From assembly GCF_001426505.1 (NCBI RefSeq), contig NZ_LMEV01000017.1, forward strand, positions 1,457,035 through 1,521,034: DNA of 64,000 bases. The letters run 5' to 3'. Each line of letters starts with the position of its first letter. Positions within the stretch are counted from its first letter, which is position 1. Origin of the DNA: Variovorax sp. Root473. GTDB taxonomy: Bacteria > Pseudomonadota > Gammaproteobacteria > Burkholderiales > Burkholderiaceae_C. The notes under the pieces are model-generated. The model was not told the origin of the DNA, searched no databases, and saw nothing but the letters and a program-made list of their open reading frames with translations. A program made the translations under genes and the position numbers. Below are positions 43,330 to 50,911 of this stretch, piece after piece.

Positions 43330-44397
43330 TTATTTCTTCGCCACAGAAGCGACGGCTGCTAATTCGGCGCGCTTTTGCATATACGTCAGCACCTCGCGGT
43401 CATTGTCGGCCCAGGCCAGCCTGGCCAGGCGCTCGCGGTGCAGCTCCCCGTCATCACGCAGATGCTCCAGCGGTGCGCCAATGCCCACGGCCACGCGGGT
43501 CATGTCCTCGCAGAACAGCGCCTCCCTCGCAGTCGGCGTTCCAGCAGTGTCAAAGCACTGGCAACGATCACGGATCCGCGCACAGCCGCCAAACGCGGCA
43601 GGCTTGTCGCCAACCTGCCCGACTGGTGGCACGGCAGGGATGCTGGCCAGGGCTACAGCAGCCGTTTCGACCTTCTCTGCACCTACCCCCTTGGTTTCGA
43701 CCTTCGCGGCCTCCACGGGCTTCGGATGAAACCGCTCCTGCATGCGGCCATAGACCGTGGGGCCGAGCACGCCGAGCATGACCAGGGCAAACAGGATGCC
43801 GAAGATCACCGTGGGCACGGACCGTTTCTGCTTCGTGTGCAGCGAACTCGACCGGTAGACCTCCTCGGCCTTCTTCGAGCGCCGCCACGGCTTCTTCGAG
43901 AACGAATTTTTGTAGAGCAGCGTGCGGCTCACGCCGTCCCATTCGTAGATGGTCGCGAAGCGCGAATTACCCAGCTTGCGAACGTGGAAATGCTGGCCCG
44001 CGAGCCGCACGATGGCGGCATTGATCAGCATCGGATGCTGCGTCAGCAAATGCATATCGATGCCGTAATGCCGATGCGTTTCCAGCTCGGTAATGCACTT
44101 CGGTTGCTCTTTGTTCGCGCCGGTCAGCGGCCACGGCTTTTGCACCTCATCGAACACGATCAGATCGCCCGGCTTCACCCACTCGTGCCAGCGCATCAGA
44201 TCGTCGGCATCGATCTTCTCGTGCTCCAGCAACAGGCCGTTGATGTTCGTGAACAGCTTGCGCTTCACGGGCACCTTGTTGCCGTCCGCGTCGATGGCTT
44301 CCTCCATCCAATCTTTCGCGGCCAGCGGCAGCAGCACCTTCTCGATCACCCCCGATGTTTTGCCGGACCCGGGGAGGCCCGTCCATACGGTCAACAT
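43330..44397 (-). CDS. pI/Zot-family filamentous phage assembly ATPase
   Basis: Inner-membrane assembly protein of 355 residues. Walker A GLPGSGKT is at residues 7-14 and Walker B LIVFDEVQ at 79-86. The zonula occludens toxin (Zot) domain spans about 1-180 (THRHYGIDMHLLTQHPMLINAAIVRLAGQHFHVRKLG). One membrane helix is at about 195-215, then a periplasmic tail of 140 residues with CARIRDRCQCFDTAG. It powers phage extrusion. The ATG at 44397 shares a base with the previous stop (TGATG). The longer frame lies within the DUF2523 gene. Confidence 0.95.
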   Translation of the reverse strand: MLTVWTGLPGSGKTSGVIEKVLLPLAAKDWMEEAIDADGNKVPVKRKLFTNINGLLLEHEKIDADDLMRWHEWVKPGDLIVFDEVQKPWPLTGANKEQPKCITELETHRHYGIDMHLLTQHPMLINAAIVRLAGQHFHVRKLGNSRFATIYEWDGVSRTLLYKNSFSKKPWRRSKKAEEVYRSSSLHTKQKRSVPTVIFGILFALVMLGVLGPTVYGRMQERFHPKPVEAAKVETKGVGAEKVETAAVALASIPAVPPVGQVGDKPAAFGGCARIRDRCQCFDTAGTPTAREALFCEDMTRVAVGIGAPLEHLRDDGELHRERLARLAWADNDREVLTYMQKRAELAAVASVAKK

Positions 44398-44684
44398 CAG
44401 CCGTTGCTCTTTCCGATGATCGAGGTTGCGTTTTGAATCGACCAGAGCGTCAGCTTCGTGGTGCACGCGCCGAAGATGATGCCGATGGCCTTGCCTATGC
44501 CCATGTACAGCGCGAAGTTGAGCGTGTCACCAGAGAGCGCGCCCATCTGCGCGACGATCTGCGCCTTGAGCTGCCCCACCACCGCTTCCATGCCGACGAT
44601 AGTGATCACGCTGAATCCGAGCGTGACAAGAATCTTCCCGATGAGCGGCTGCATCATCGAGAGCAGCCATACGCCGAGTTTCAT
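44397..44684 (-). CDS. DUF2523 family, inovirus pVI-like minor coat protein
   Basis: Protein of 95 residues with hydrophobic segments at about 4-30 (VWLLSMMQPLIGKILVTLGFSVITIVG) and 55-75 (FALYMGIGKAIGIIFGACT). It matches the DUF2523 pattern found between pIII and Zot in inoviruses and takes the position and size of pVI, a virion tip protein. It overlaps the adsorption-protein gene by 4 bases and zot by 1 base. Confidence 0.85.
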   Translation of the reverse strand: MKLGVWLLSMMQPLIGKILVTLGFSVITIVGMEAVVGQLKAQIVAQMGALSGDTLNFALYMGIGKAIGIIFGACTTKLTLWSIQNATSIIGKSNG

Positions 44685-46093
44685 GTGCGCACCTCCTTGC
44701 CGGGCATCACGATCAGGAACGCGGCGAAGATCGCCAGGAGGATCACGAGGGCTCGCGCGGGCAGCGCATAGCCGCACAGCGTCGTCCAATCCACGAGCTT
44801 GTAGCTGTGGCCCAGCGTGCCACTCGACCACTGCTTGTCGCTGGGGCAACTACCGCCGCCGAAGACCGACTCCTCCGCGTAGGTGATGGTCTTCGTCTCA
44901 CGCGGAATCTCACCAGACGGCGGCTCATCCAACTCTTGGCAACCGAGGCTGTTAGGCCGCTTCTCGCACTCGCTCTCTTTGTCGCCTTCTTCCTCTGTCG
45001 GCGTTGTCGTCGTGCTGGACGTGCTACGCACGCTGTTGTCGGTGTTGTAGGTGGTCGTGGTGGTGACGTTGCTGGTGTTGTTGATGGTGTTGCCAGCGGT
45101 CTGAAAGTTGTACGTGGTGCGCTCGACGGTGCGAGAGCCGTCCGGATTCGTCGTGCTCTTTTCCGGCCCTTGAATCTGCGACGGCCCCGTGACCGTTGGT
45201 TCGGGCAACGGGAAATCTGCGCCTCGCTCCAGCGATTCACCCCAGACGCGCCCGTCAGGAACGACATTGCGCATATACGGGGCAATGTCATCCATTGACG
45301 AGGGAATCCACTGCCCTGTATCCGCGACAGTGGTTCGAAAGACAGTAAACGTCACAGAAGTCCAGCCCCCGGGCGGAGGGCCTATGGTGCGCCGCTCAGC
45401 AGAACACACCCCCCCGGAAGACGACAGGTTCCGAAACTCATACGTTGCCGCCTGCTGCCCTATCACGTAGCCCTGCGCAGACTCACACGCAGAAGAAAAC
45501 GACCAGTGCTGATAGGTGGCCTCATGCCCCGCCCGAAACTTTTCACAGGTGGAGCCGTTGCACCCGTCTGGTCGCTTCTCAAGCCCACCTGTCTCCGGAT
45601 TGAGCCGCCCACCTGATCGCGTCATCCACTCGTACAGATAAGGCATTGCCACGGGCAACCCAAGGCAAGCCACAGTCGCCACGCCCCCAGTGGCGAACGT
45701 GCAACCAATCGCCGCAGCAGCACCGAGAGCAGGCAACACCCAACTGCTTTTTGGCTGCTGATAACCCGCTTGAAATGGGTATTTCTGACCAGCGATATAA
45801 ACCGAACCGCTCTGACCGAGTTGCATGGTCGTGCCGCTCACGCCCGGGGGCACGCCATAGTTTCCGGCCTGCGTCCACCCGCCCATATTGGGCGATACGG
45901 GAATCGTGCTGCCCCCACTGTTCGTACCTGATCCCAGCGTGGTACTACGCCCGTTGCTGCTTTGACTCAGCCGCCCGATGTTGTTCTTGTTGACCGCGTG
46001 CGCGTTCAGCCAAACGCAACCCAGAGCAGCAGCAAGCAGCCACCCGCGAACATGAATTCGATTGAAGAAGGCATAGCCGCCCTTAATGGTCAT
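44681..46093 (-). CDS. pIII-like adsorption / attachment protein
   Basis: Large virion protein of 470 residues in the pIII position. Signal sequence at about 1-33 (WLLAAALGCVWLNAHA); Gly/Ser-rich N-terminal part; several cysteines in the centre (CNGSTCEKF, SSACESAQ, GGVCSAE); a Thr/Asn-rich linker (NVTTTTTYNTDNSVRSTSS); and a C-terminal helix (ALVILLAIFAAFLIVMPG) that holds the protein in the membrane before assembly. The pilus receptor is not known; these proteins vary most among inoviruses. Start ATG at 46093 with GAGG 9 bases upstream; a TTG at 46108 would add five residues. Confidence 0.85.
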   Translation of the reverse strand: MTIKGGYAFFNRIHVRGWLLAAALGCVWLNAHAVNKNNIGRLSQSSNGRSTTLGSGTNSGGSTIPVSPNMGGWTQAGNYGVPPGVSGTTMQLGQSGSVYIAGQKYPFQAGYQQPKSSWVLPALGAAAAIGCTFATGGVATVACLGLPVAMPYLYEWMTRSGGRLNPETGGLEKRPDGCNGSTCEKFRAGHEATYQHWSFSSACESAQGYVIGQQAATYEFRNLSSSGGVCSAERRTIGPPPGGWTSVTFTVFRTTVADTGQWIPSSMDDIAPYMRNVVPDGRVWGESLERGADFPLPEPTVTGPSQIQGPEKSTTNPDGSRTVERTTYNFQTAGNTINNTSNVTTTTTYNTDNSVRSTSSTTTTPTEEEGDKESECEKRPNSLGCQELDEPPSGEIPRETKTITYAEESVFGGGSCPSDKQWSSGTLGHSYKLVDWTTLCGYALPARALVILLAIFAAFLIVMPGKEVRT

Positions 46094-46271
46094 GAGGGGT
46101 TGCCTCAAAGAATTTCAGGAACTGCCGTGCGCAAAACACGACGATGGCAGCACCGAGAAGAAGACCGAAGACCAAGCCGATATCAGCGAGGTTGTCGGTG
46201 GAAGGTGGAGCGGGCGCAAGCTCGACCGTGATCGAGCAAGCAGCGCCGCACTCGATGGTTTGTGATGCCAT
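46083..46271 (-). CDS. Small inovirus membrane/coat protein with one helix
   Basis: Protein of 62 residues: hydrophilic N-terminus with two cysteines (IECGAACSITVELAP), one transmembrane helix at about 30-50 (IGLVFGLLLGAAIVVFCARQF) and a short acidic/His tail. Position between pVIII and pIII is that of the accessory minor coat protein in many inoviruses. Its stop overlaps the start of the pIII-like gene by 11 bases. Confidence 0.75.
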   Translation of the reverse strand: MASQTIECGAACSITVELAPAPPSTDNLADIGLVFGLLLGAAIVVFCARQFLKFFEATPHDH

Positions 46272-46289
46272 TGCCCGCTCCGGGTCCGC

Positions 46290-46496
46290 TTACAGCCAGC
46301 CCATCTTTTGGCCGAGCTTGCGCACCGCGTAGATCGCGATACCTGCACCGATGACAAGGCCGATAGCCGAAAGCGTGTCGTCCTTGTATGCCTCGATGGC
46401 CTCGGCAGCGCCAGCAGGCAGTGCGGCCATGGCCGAGGTGCCAACCGCGAAAACAGCGGCTGCGACAGCAGCGCGCAGAGCGTGGATCTTGTTCAA
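46290..46496 (-). CDS. Major coat protein pVIII
   Basis: Precursor of 68 residues: signal peptide 1-24 (Ala-rich, cleavage after SAMA) and a mature 44-residue protein with an amphipathic acidic start (ALPAGAAEAIEAYKDD), a hydrophobic centre (TLSAIGLVIGAGIAIYAV) and a basic end (RKLGQKMGWL) that contacts DNA. This is the exact plan of filamentous phage pVIII. Ribosome site AGGAG lies 5-9 bases before the ATG. Confidence 0.93.
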   Translation of the reverse strand: MNKIHALRAAVAAAVFAVGTSAMAALPAGAAEAIEAYKDDTLSAIGLVIGAGIAIYAVRKLGQKMGWL

Positions 46497-46549
46497 TTGA
46501 AACTCCTTCGTCGTGGTGGTCCTGAGACATTCAGGATTGCACCGGAAGA

Positions 46550-46569
46550 CACTCAGCCGCGGCTAAGTG
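46550..46569. repeat. Imperfect hairpin upstream of the pVIII gene
   Basis: CACTCAGCCGCGGCTAAGTG, a nearly perfect inverted repeat of 20 bases between the 51-residue minor coat gene and pVIII. Could weaken read-through or be an RNA processing site that boosts pVIII expression; no T-run follows. Confidence 0.35.
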
Positions 46570-46582
46570 CTATCCGCTGGAA

Positions 46583-46738
46583 TCACTTGATCGCGGGAAC
46601 CATGCTGTGGTCGCGATGGCGTGCACGCGCAATGCGTTCACGGCGTGCTGCACGCTCGCCAGCTACCCAAATGAGGGCGCACAGGCCCACACCGAGCAGC
46701 AGGCCTGCGAGGAGCATTGCGAGGCCTGCCTGGATCAC
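46583..46738 (-). CDS. Minor coat protein of 51 residues (pVII/pIX-like)
   Basis: GTG start at 46738 overlapping the stop of the ssDNA-binding gene (GTGA). The protein has an N-terminal helix (AGLAMLLAGLLLGVGLCALIWV) and a basic tail (RAARRERIARARHRDH). In size, topology and position it corresponds to the pVII/pIX-type end-cap proteins of filamentous phages; the identity is by position only. It is too short to be obvious in a simple ORF list. Confidence 0.7.
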   Translation of the reverse strand: MIQAGLAMLLAGLLLGVGLCALIWVAGERAARRERIARARHRDHSMVPAIK

Positions 46739-47061
46739 GCCTGCACCGGTGCCTTGAGAGGCTGTGCGCCGGGGCCAACTGCCTTGATCGGGCGGAGGCT
46801 CAACACAAACAGTTCGCTCTTGCTCTTGGTCGCCAGCTCCTCGAGCTCGATCTCGCATTCGAGCGGGAACGGGTTGTGCGCGATAGCGGTGATGACCTCG
46901 GGCGTGACGCACTTGCGCTCCACGGTCTTGAAGCCCTTGCCGCCGCTGTCTTCGTTCATGGCCGCGTCCATGAAGATGACCTTGGTGAAGACGTCCTTGC
47001 CGTCGATGTTGTAAGTGGCGTTCTGGAAGCCGCGCACGACCTCAGTGACTTTGAATTTCAT
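46735..47061 (-). CDS. Inovirus single-stranded-DNA-binding protein (pV-like)
   Basis: Protein of 108 residues, MKFKVTEVVRGFQNATYNIDG and a beta-rich OB-type body, Gly/Lys-rich loop (EDSGGKGFKTVERK) and Pro-rich end. It takes the position of pV downstream of the replication protein, which coats phage ssDNA and tunes replication. Its ATG overlaps the Rep stop (ATGA at 47058-47061). In-frame extension to 47229 runs into the rep gene and is not used. Confidence 0.82.
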   Translation of the reverse strand: MKFKVTEVVRGFQNATYNIDGKDVFTKVIFMDAAMNEDSGGKGFKTVERKCVTPEVITAIAHNPFPLECEIELEELATKSKSELFVLSLRPIKAVGPGAQPLKAPVQA

Positions 47062-48125
47062 TGCTGGTAGCTCCTGACTTGGGCATGAACGTCTGCCCAT
47101 TCGACGCCGGCCACCACGCCGGAAGGTTTGAGCCTGCGTGGAAGACCGACAACGGTCATGCTCTCCACGAGGTCGGTGTTGGTGGCCCCCGCCGTGGTCG
47201 TTGCGTGATGCAACGCCTTGCCGTAGCAACGGCGGAGGTGATAGAGGAGGTGACCAAGGTTGGTCAGCGTCTCGGTCTGTGTGGTCGGAATGGCCTCTGC
47301 AGCGGCTTCGATCAGAGAGGCGAGGGCAGGGTAGGCACCTGCGAAGAAGCGGTCACAGTCAGTGAGCGTGTCAAACGGAATCACACGGTCCCGGTTGCCC
47401 AGCTGGACCTCGAAGCGCACCCAGTCGCTCGACAGATCGCCCAGCTGCTTGCCCTTCTCGTAGACCCGCAGCATCTTGCCGTTCGCGGCCTTGCCGACGT
47501 ACAGCGTGCGGCCGTGCACCTGTTCGAGCCAATCGCCGGCAACGCTCGTGCTCGGCTTGCGGCCATTGCTGGTGAACTCGCCAGCATCGACCATGTCGAC
47601 GGCGTCGTCGACGGTGTGCGCACCGTCAAGAAAATCGACAGCCAGATCGACGCGGGTGATCTTGGCTCGGAAACCTTCGAGCAGCTCACGCACGTTGGCC
47701 CAGTCTTCGACCATGCCGCAGCCCTTGCCGGTCAGCTGGAGCATCCACCGTCCACGCTGTGCGTTACCGCCCTTGGCGATCGCACCGACCTCGACCATCA
47801 CGCCGCCCAGGTAGACCGAGAGCTTCCAACGCTCAGTGAACCCGAACAAGCCGCCATCGAGCTTGGCCGTCGTGGGACGGTTGCCGAAGCAGCAACCGAG
47901 AAAGGCCACGAGGCCTTCGACGCTCATTGCAGGCTCATCAAACGTGGCATTCAACCAGTCCACCTTCGCCCTGGGTGCCCCGACGTTCGTTTCGGGACTT
48001 TCCCCCCGTGTTACAGCACGGGGGGCAGGGGACGCGCTGCGCGCTTCGGCGCGTCGCAAGCTAGCGCCTTCGCGCGCAGCGCCCCAGCCTCGCAGCATCC
48101 CGCTGCCGGACTGTCCCTGCCTCAT
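47058..48125 (-). CDS. Phage replication initiation protein (Rep_trans / pII-RstA-like)
   Basis: Protein of 355 residues with the replication initiation factor domain of inoviruses: VDWLNATFDEPAMSVEGLVAFL, MLQLTGKGCGMV, ITRVDLAVDFLDG and TLYVGKAANGKMLRVYEKGKQLG with the catalytic Tyr/Lys region, WVRFEVQLGNRDRVIP. It nicks the plus strand for rolling-circle replication. The ATG at 48125 overlaps the preceding small gene's stop, which fixes the start; the longer frame would cover that gene. The first 50 residues are Arg/Ala-rich and unusual. Confidence 0.9.
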   Translation of the reverse strand: MRQGQSGSGMLRGWGAAREGASLRRAEARSASPAPRAVTRGESPETNVGAPRAKVDWLNATFDEPAMSVEGLVAFLGCCFGNRPTTAKLDGGLFGFTERWKLSVYLGGVMVEVGAIAKGGNAQRGRWMLQLTGKGCGMVEDWANVRELLEGFRAKITRVDLAVDFLDGAHTVDDAVDMVDAGEFTSNGRKPSTSVAGDWLEQVHGRTLYVGKAANGKMLRVYEKGKQLGDLSSDWVRFEVQLGNRDRVIPFDTLTDCDRFFAGAYPALASLIEAAAEAIPTTQTETLTNLGHLLYHLRRCYGKALHHATTTAGATNTDLVESMTVVGLPRRLKPSGVVAGVEWADVHAQVRSYQQ

Positions 48126-48292
48126 GAACGGCGCCCTTGCTGCGAAGCGTAGAAGCGCTGTGCGAAGTCGCGGAACGAAAACTCTTCGGAAACGGACTTG
48201 GGCGGTGACAGCTTGGTGCGACCAATGGCGCCCTTCAGGTCGAGCTGGAGCTGCTCGGGCTGCTTCTTCGTCTTCCTGGTCGTTCGCGCCAT
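48122..48292 (-). CDS. 56-residue early inovirus protein
   Basis: Unlisted small frame: ATG at 48292, TGA at 48122-48124 overlapping the Rep ATG. The product is basic at the start (ARTTRKTKKQPEQLQLDL) and ends SFRDFAQRFYASQQGRRS. AGGTGA lies just upstream of the ATG. Similar small basic proteins precede Rep in several inoviruses (e.g. Ralstonia phages, from memory). May regulate replication; no domain recognised. Confidence 0.72.
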   Translation of the reverse strand: MARTTRKTKKQPEQLQLDLKGAIGRTKLSPPKSVSEEFSFRDFAQRFYASQQGRRS

Positions 48293-48305
48293 AATCACCT
48301 ACTCC

Positions 48306-48360
48306 GGTTACGTAACCACTTTTCGTTAGGTGGCGAACATAACTGAAACAGGTTGCAACC
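48306..48360. promoter_or_regulatory. Divergent control region with two palindromic operators
   Basis: GGTTACGTAACC (48306-48317) and GGTTGCAACC (48351-48360) are perfect palindromes sharing the half-site GGTT. A third half-site AGGTTAC lies at 48366-48372. Centres are 44 bases apart, about four DNA turns. They lie between the repressor (plus) and the early genes (minus), the expected place for CI/Cro-like control. Confidence 0.65.
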
Positions 48361-48374
48361 ACAAGAGGTTACAC

Positions 48375-48773
48375 ATGAATCATCTCGATGAATTGAATCT
48401 ACTCATCGATAAGGCGTCGGCGATTGCTGGAAGCGATGCCAAGCTGGCTCGCACCATCGGCGTGCCTCCGCAGCACGTCAGCAACTGGCGTCATGGCCAC
48501 AAGACCGCCACGCCAGCAGATCAGGCCCTGATGGCTCACGTGGCAGGGCTCGACCCTGTGCAGGTACTGGCGCGAGCAACGGTCGCGCAGTACGAAGGCA
48601 AGCCGAAGGGAGACGCGCTCATGAAGGCGCTGGGAAAAGCTTCGCTAGTGACTGGCGCGGTCCTAGGTTCCGCTGGAGCACTGGCACAGCAGATTTTTTC
48701 GACGGTCCCGGGTCATGACCTGATCACAGCTGCAATCCTTTGGATTCAACACAATGTGCATTATGTAAAATGA
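48375..48773 (+). CDS. Phage HTH repressor-like protein
   Basis: Protein of 132 residues. An XRE/YdaS-type helix-turn-helix occupies about 18-60 (DAKLARTIGVPPQHVSNWRHGHKTATPADQALMAHVAGLD). The C-terminus is hydrophobic (ASLVTGAVLGSAGALAQQIF) and resembles DUF3693-type phage proteins. The preferred ATG at 48375 has AAGAGG upstream; a GTG at 48330 is possible but lies across the operators. It is the only phage gene on the plus strand. The last nine codons are formed by the dif-like right attachment site. Confidence 0.85.
   Translation: MNHLDELNLLIDKASAIAGSDAKLARTIGVPPQHVSNWRHGHKTATPADQALMAHVAGLDPVQVLARATVAQYEGKPKGDALMKALGKASLVTGAVLGSAGALAQQIFSTVPGHDLITAAILWIQHNVHYVK
48744..48771 (+). repeat. 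dif-like XerC/XerD recombination site (attR)
   Basis: The arms ATTCAACACAA and TTATGTAAAAT flank the 6-base centre TGTGCA. The right arm matches 10 of 11 bases of the E. coli XerD arm (TTATGTTAAAT); the centre matches TGTATA at 4 of 6. The core ACACAATGTGCAT is duplicated at 42712. It may be the chromosome dimer resolution site now serving as attR. Confidence 0.7.
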
Positions 48774-48901
48774 ATTGCACGAGTCCGGACCCTTTGCAGC
48801 TGTGAGCCAGAGAGCCCGGCAGTCCTCGACCTCAACCAAATCCCCTTCCGGCTTCGCCCAGCCCTTCATTTCAGGCCTGAGCGAAGCCTCCCTGAATCGA
48901 A

Positions 48902-49309
48902 TCAGCTCGGCGCAGCGCCCTCCGGCAGCTTCGCAATCACCTTGATCTCGAACTGAAAGCCGTACAGCCACGTCACGCCGATACCGGTCAGCGTCGGGTG
49001 CGGCGCGTCGCCCCAGTACTCGGGCACGATCTTCCAGATCGTTTCGAAGTTCGATTCCGGATCGACGACGAACACCGTCGCATCGACCACGTCGTCGAAG
49101 GTGCAGCCCGCGGCTTTCAGGATGGCATTCAGGTTGCCGAATGCGCGCCGCACCTGCGCTTCCAGCTCGGGTTCCGGTGAACCGTCTTCGCGGCTGCCGA
49201 CCTGTCCCGACACGAACAGAAAGCCGTTGGAGCGAACCGCCGGCGAATACCGGTTGCGTTCATAGAGCGCCTGCCGCCCGGGTGGAAAGATGACGTCGCG
49301 TGCGGCCAT
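48902..49309 (-). CDS. RidA (YjgF/YER057c/UK114) family protein
   Basis: Protein of 135 residues: YSPAVRSNGFLFVSGQVGSREDGS near the start, then AQVRRAFGNLNAILKAAGCTFDDVVDATVFV and RVxIE-like end replaced by FEIKVIAKLP. RidA members hydrolyse reactive enamines/imines; this subgroup lacks the usual C-terminal Arg-Val-Glu-Ile motif, so the activity may differ. First host gene right of the prophage. The start at 49309 follows a good ribosome site (AGGAAGAAAGCAACC). Confidence 0.85.
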   Translation of the reverse strand: MAARDVIFPPGRQALYERNRYSPAVRSNGFLFVSGQVGSREDGSPEPELEAQVRRAFGNLNAILKAAGCTFDDVVDATVFVVDPESNFETIWKIVPEYWGDAPHPTLTGIGVTWLYGFQFEIKVIAKLPEGAAPS

Positions 49310-49450
49310 GGTTGCTTTCTTCCTGCAGTGATGAGTGATGACGATGCAGGGACTTTAGAAAGCCACTCGCCATCGATCAACGGGCAGAGCCAACAATCAC
49401 TGTTTGCAGATCCCAAACAATCCCGGCATGCGCCGCGCAGGAGCCCTCCC

Positions 49451-50386
49451 ATGGACCGTTTCGATGCAATGCAGGCCTTCACCCGCGTGGTCGAGGCCGG
49501 CAGCTTCACCAAGGCGGCCGACACGCTGCACATGAGCAAGACCAGCGTGACGCAGCTGGTGCAGCAGCTCGAGGCCCGGCTGCGGGTGAAGCTGCTCAAC
49601 CGCACCACGCGCAAGGTGAACGTCACCGCCGATGGCGCCGCGTACTACGAACGCGCGGTGCGGCTGCTGGCCGATCTGGACGACGCCGAGACCAGCCTGT
49701 CGAGCGCCTCCGCCCTGCCCCGCGGCCGCCTGCGCGTCGACGTGCCCAGCCCGCTGGCCCGCATGATCCTCGTGCCCGCGCTGCCGGCCTTTCATGCGCG
49801 TTATCCCGACATCCAGCTCGACATGGGCGTGAGCGACCGCATGGTCGATGTGATCGGCGAGAACGTCGATTGCGTCGTGCGCGGCGGCGAGCTCACCGAC
49901 CCGTCGCTCATGGCGCGCCGCGTGGGCGATCTGCAGCTCGGGGTCTACGCGGCGCCGGGGTATCTGCAGCTGGCCGGCACGCCCGCGCACCCGCGCGAGC
50001 TGGAAGATACGCACCACCGCATCGTCGGCTTCCTGTGGTCACGCAATGGCAAGACCTTTCCGTACGCCATGCGCCGGGGCGATGAACGCATCGACGTGCA
50101 GGGCCGCTACGTGCTCTCGGTGGACGACGGCAATGCCTACCTCGCGGCCGGTCTGGCGGGCCTGGGCATCCTCTGGCTGCCGGACTACATGGCCGCGCCG
50201 CACCGGGCGGGCGGCGAACTGGTGCCGTTGTTCGAAGACTGGCAGCTCGATGCAATGCCACTCTACGTGGCGTTCGCGCCAAACCGACACGTGAGCGCCA
50301 AGCTGCGTGCGTTCATCGAGTGGATCGCCGGGTTGATGGCGCAGCATGCGCCGGTCATGGCGCGCCCCGGGGCGCCTTCCCCCTGA
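49451..50386 (+). CDS. LysR-family transcriptional regulator
   Basis: Regulator of 311 residues. N-terminal winged HTH (MDRFDAMQAFTRVVEAGSFTKAADTLHMSKTSVTQLVQQLEARLRVKLLNRTTR motif positions 1-54) and an effector domain (about 90-300) with RGRLRVDVPSPLARMILVPALPAFHARYPDI. The ATG at 49451 has AGGAG 8 bases upstream. It is divergent from ridA (141 bases), which it may control. It belongs to the CrgA/DhcR-like subgroup in sequence style. Confidence 0.88.
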   Translation: MDRFDAMQAFTRVVEAGSFTKAADTLHMSKTSVTQLVQQLEARLRVKLLNRTTRKVNVTADGAAYYERAVRLLADLDDAETSLSSASALPRGRLRVDVPSPLARMILVPALPAFHARYPDIQLDMGVSDRMVDVIGENVDCVVRGGELTDPSLMARRVGDLQLGVYAAPGYLQLAGTPAHPRELEDTHHRIVGFLWSRNGKTFPYAMRRGDERIDVQGRYVLSVDDGNAYLAAGLAGLGILWLPDYMAAPHRAGGELVPLFEDWQLDAMPLYVAFAPNRHVSAKLRAFIEWIAGLMAQHAPVMARPGAPSP

Positions 50387-50411
50387 ACCGCCCTGCTCTG
50401 CCGAAGCACTT

Positions 50412-50894
50412 TCAGCCGGCGACCTTGCTCCAGGCCTCGTACAAGTCTTCGTCGGCCTCGTCGCGCACGGGCATCGAATGCAGCTTCATCTCGCGCTGTT
50501 CCGGCGCCCGTGCGATCTCGAGGTAGCCACGTTCGGCCGACAGGTCGAAGGGTTCACCGTCCTCGTTCGAGTAGGCGTAGAAAACTTCCTTCACGCCCGC
50601 CAGGTACATCGCCGTCAGGCACATCGAGCACGGGTAGCCGCTGGCGTACACGGTGCAGCCCGACAGGTCGGTGCTCTTCAGCGCCTTCGCGGCGGCGCGC
50701 ACGGCCTGCATCTCGGCGTGGGCAGAGGGATCGCACAGGGCGTCCACTTCGTTGACGGCGGTGGCAATGACCTTGCCGTCGCGCGCAATCACGGCGCCGA
50801 AGGGCCAGGTCTTTCGCTCGCGGATGTTGCCCATGGCAAGGCGGATGGAATCGAGCAGGTACGCGCCTGCGTTCGGGTCATGGGATGTGGTCAT
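50412..50894 (-). CDS. CMP/dCMP-type nucleoside or guanine deaminase
   Basis: Zinc-dependent deaminase of 160 residues. Zinc site and catalytic Glu: SAHAEMQAVRAAA (His, Glu) and YASGYPCSMCLTAMY (two Cys). N-terminus DSIRLAMGNIRERKTWPFGAVIARDGKVI resembles the guanine deaminase GuaD/tRNA-deaminase-like group. Its place at the end of the uraD-uraH operon suggests purine breakdown, for example guanine to xanthine. It starts 18 bases after the uraH end. Confidence 0.85.
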   Translation of the reverse strand: MTTSHDPNAGAYLLDSIRLAMGNIRERKTWPFGAVIARDGKVIATAVNEVDALCDPSAHAEMQAVRAAAKALKSTDLSGCTVYASGYPCSMCLTAMYLAGVKEVFYAYSNEDGEPFDLSAERGYLEIARAPEQREMKLHSMPVRDEADEDLYEAWSKVAG

Positions 50895-50911
50895 TCAGAA
50901 AGCTCCCGCGG

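Larger units (their letters stand above)
42712..48771. mobile_element. Inovirus (filamentous phage) prophage at a dif-like site
   Basis: About 6.04 kb between copies of ACACAATGTGCAT (42712-42724 and 48749-48761). The gene order on the minus strand, from right to left, is that of filamentous phages: early small gene, Rep, ssDNA-binding protein, minor coat, major coat, small coat, adsorption protein, pVI-like, pI/Zot. A divergent repressor is at the right end. Nearly all genes overlap by a few bases. No integrase is present, consistent with use of host XerC/XerD, as in CTX-phi-type phages. All structural modules seem intact, so it may be active. Confidence 0.92.

Noticed and set aside
43096..43362. 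Plus-strand frame in the phage intergenic region
   Set aside because: The product end is VVLVVLV, made from the 9-base repeats, with no ribosome site; it is an artefact of the repeats.
48330..48374. GTG start giving a longer phage repressor
   Set aside because: The added residues would lie over the operator palindromes and have no ribosome site; ATG at 48375 has AAGAGG upstream.
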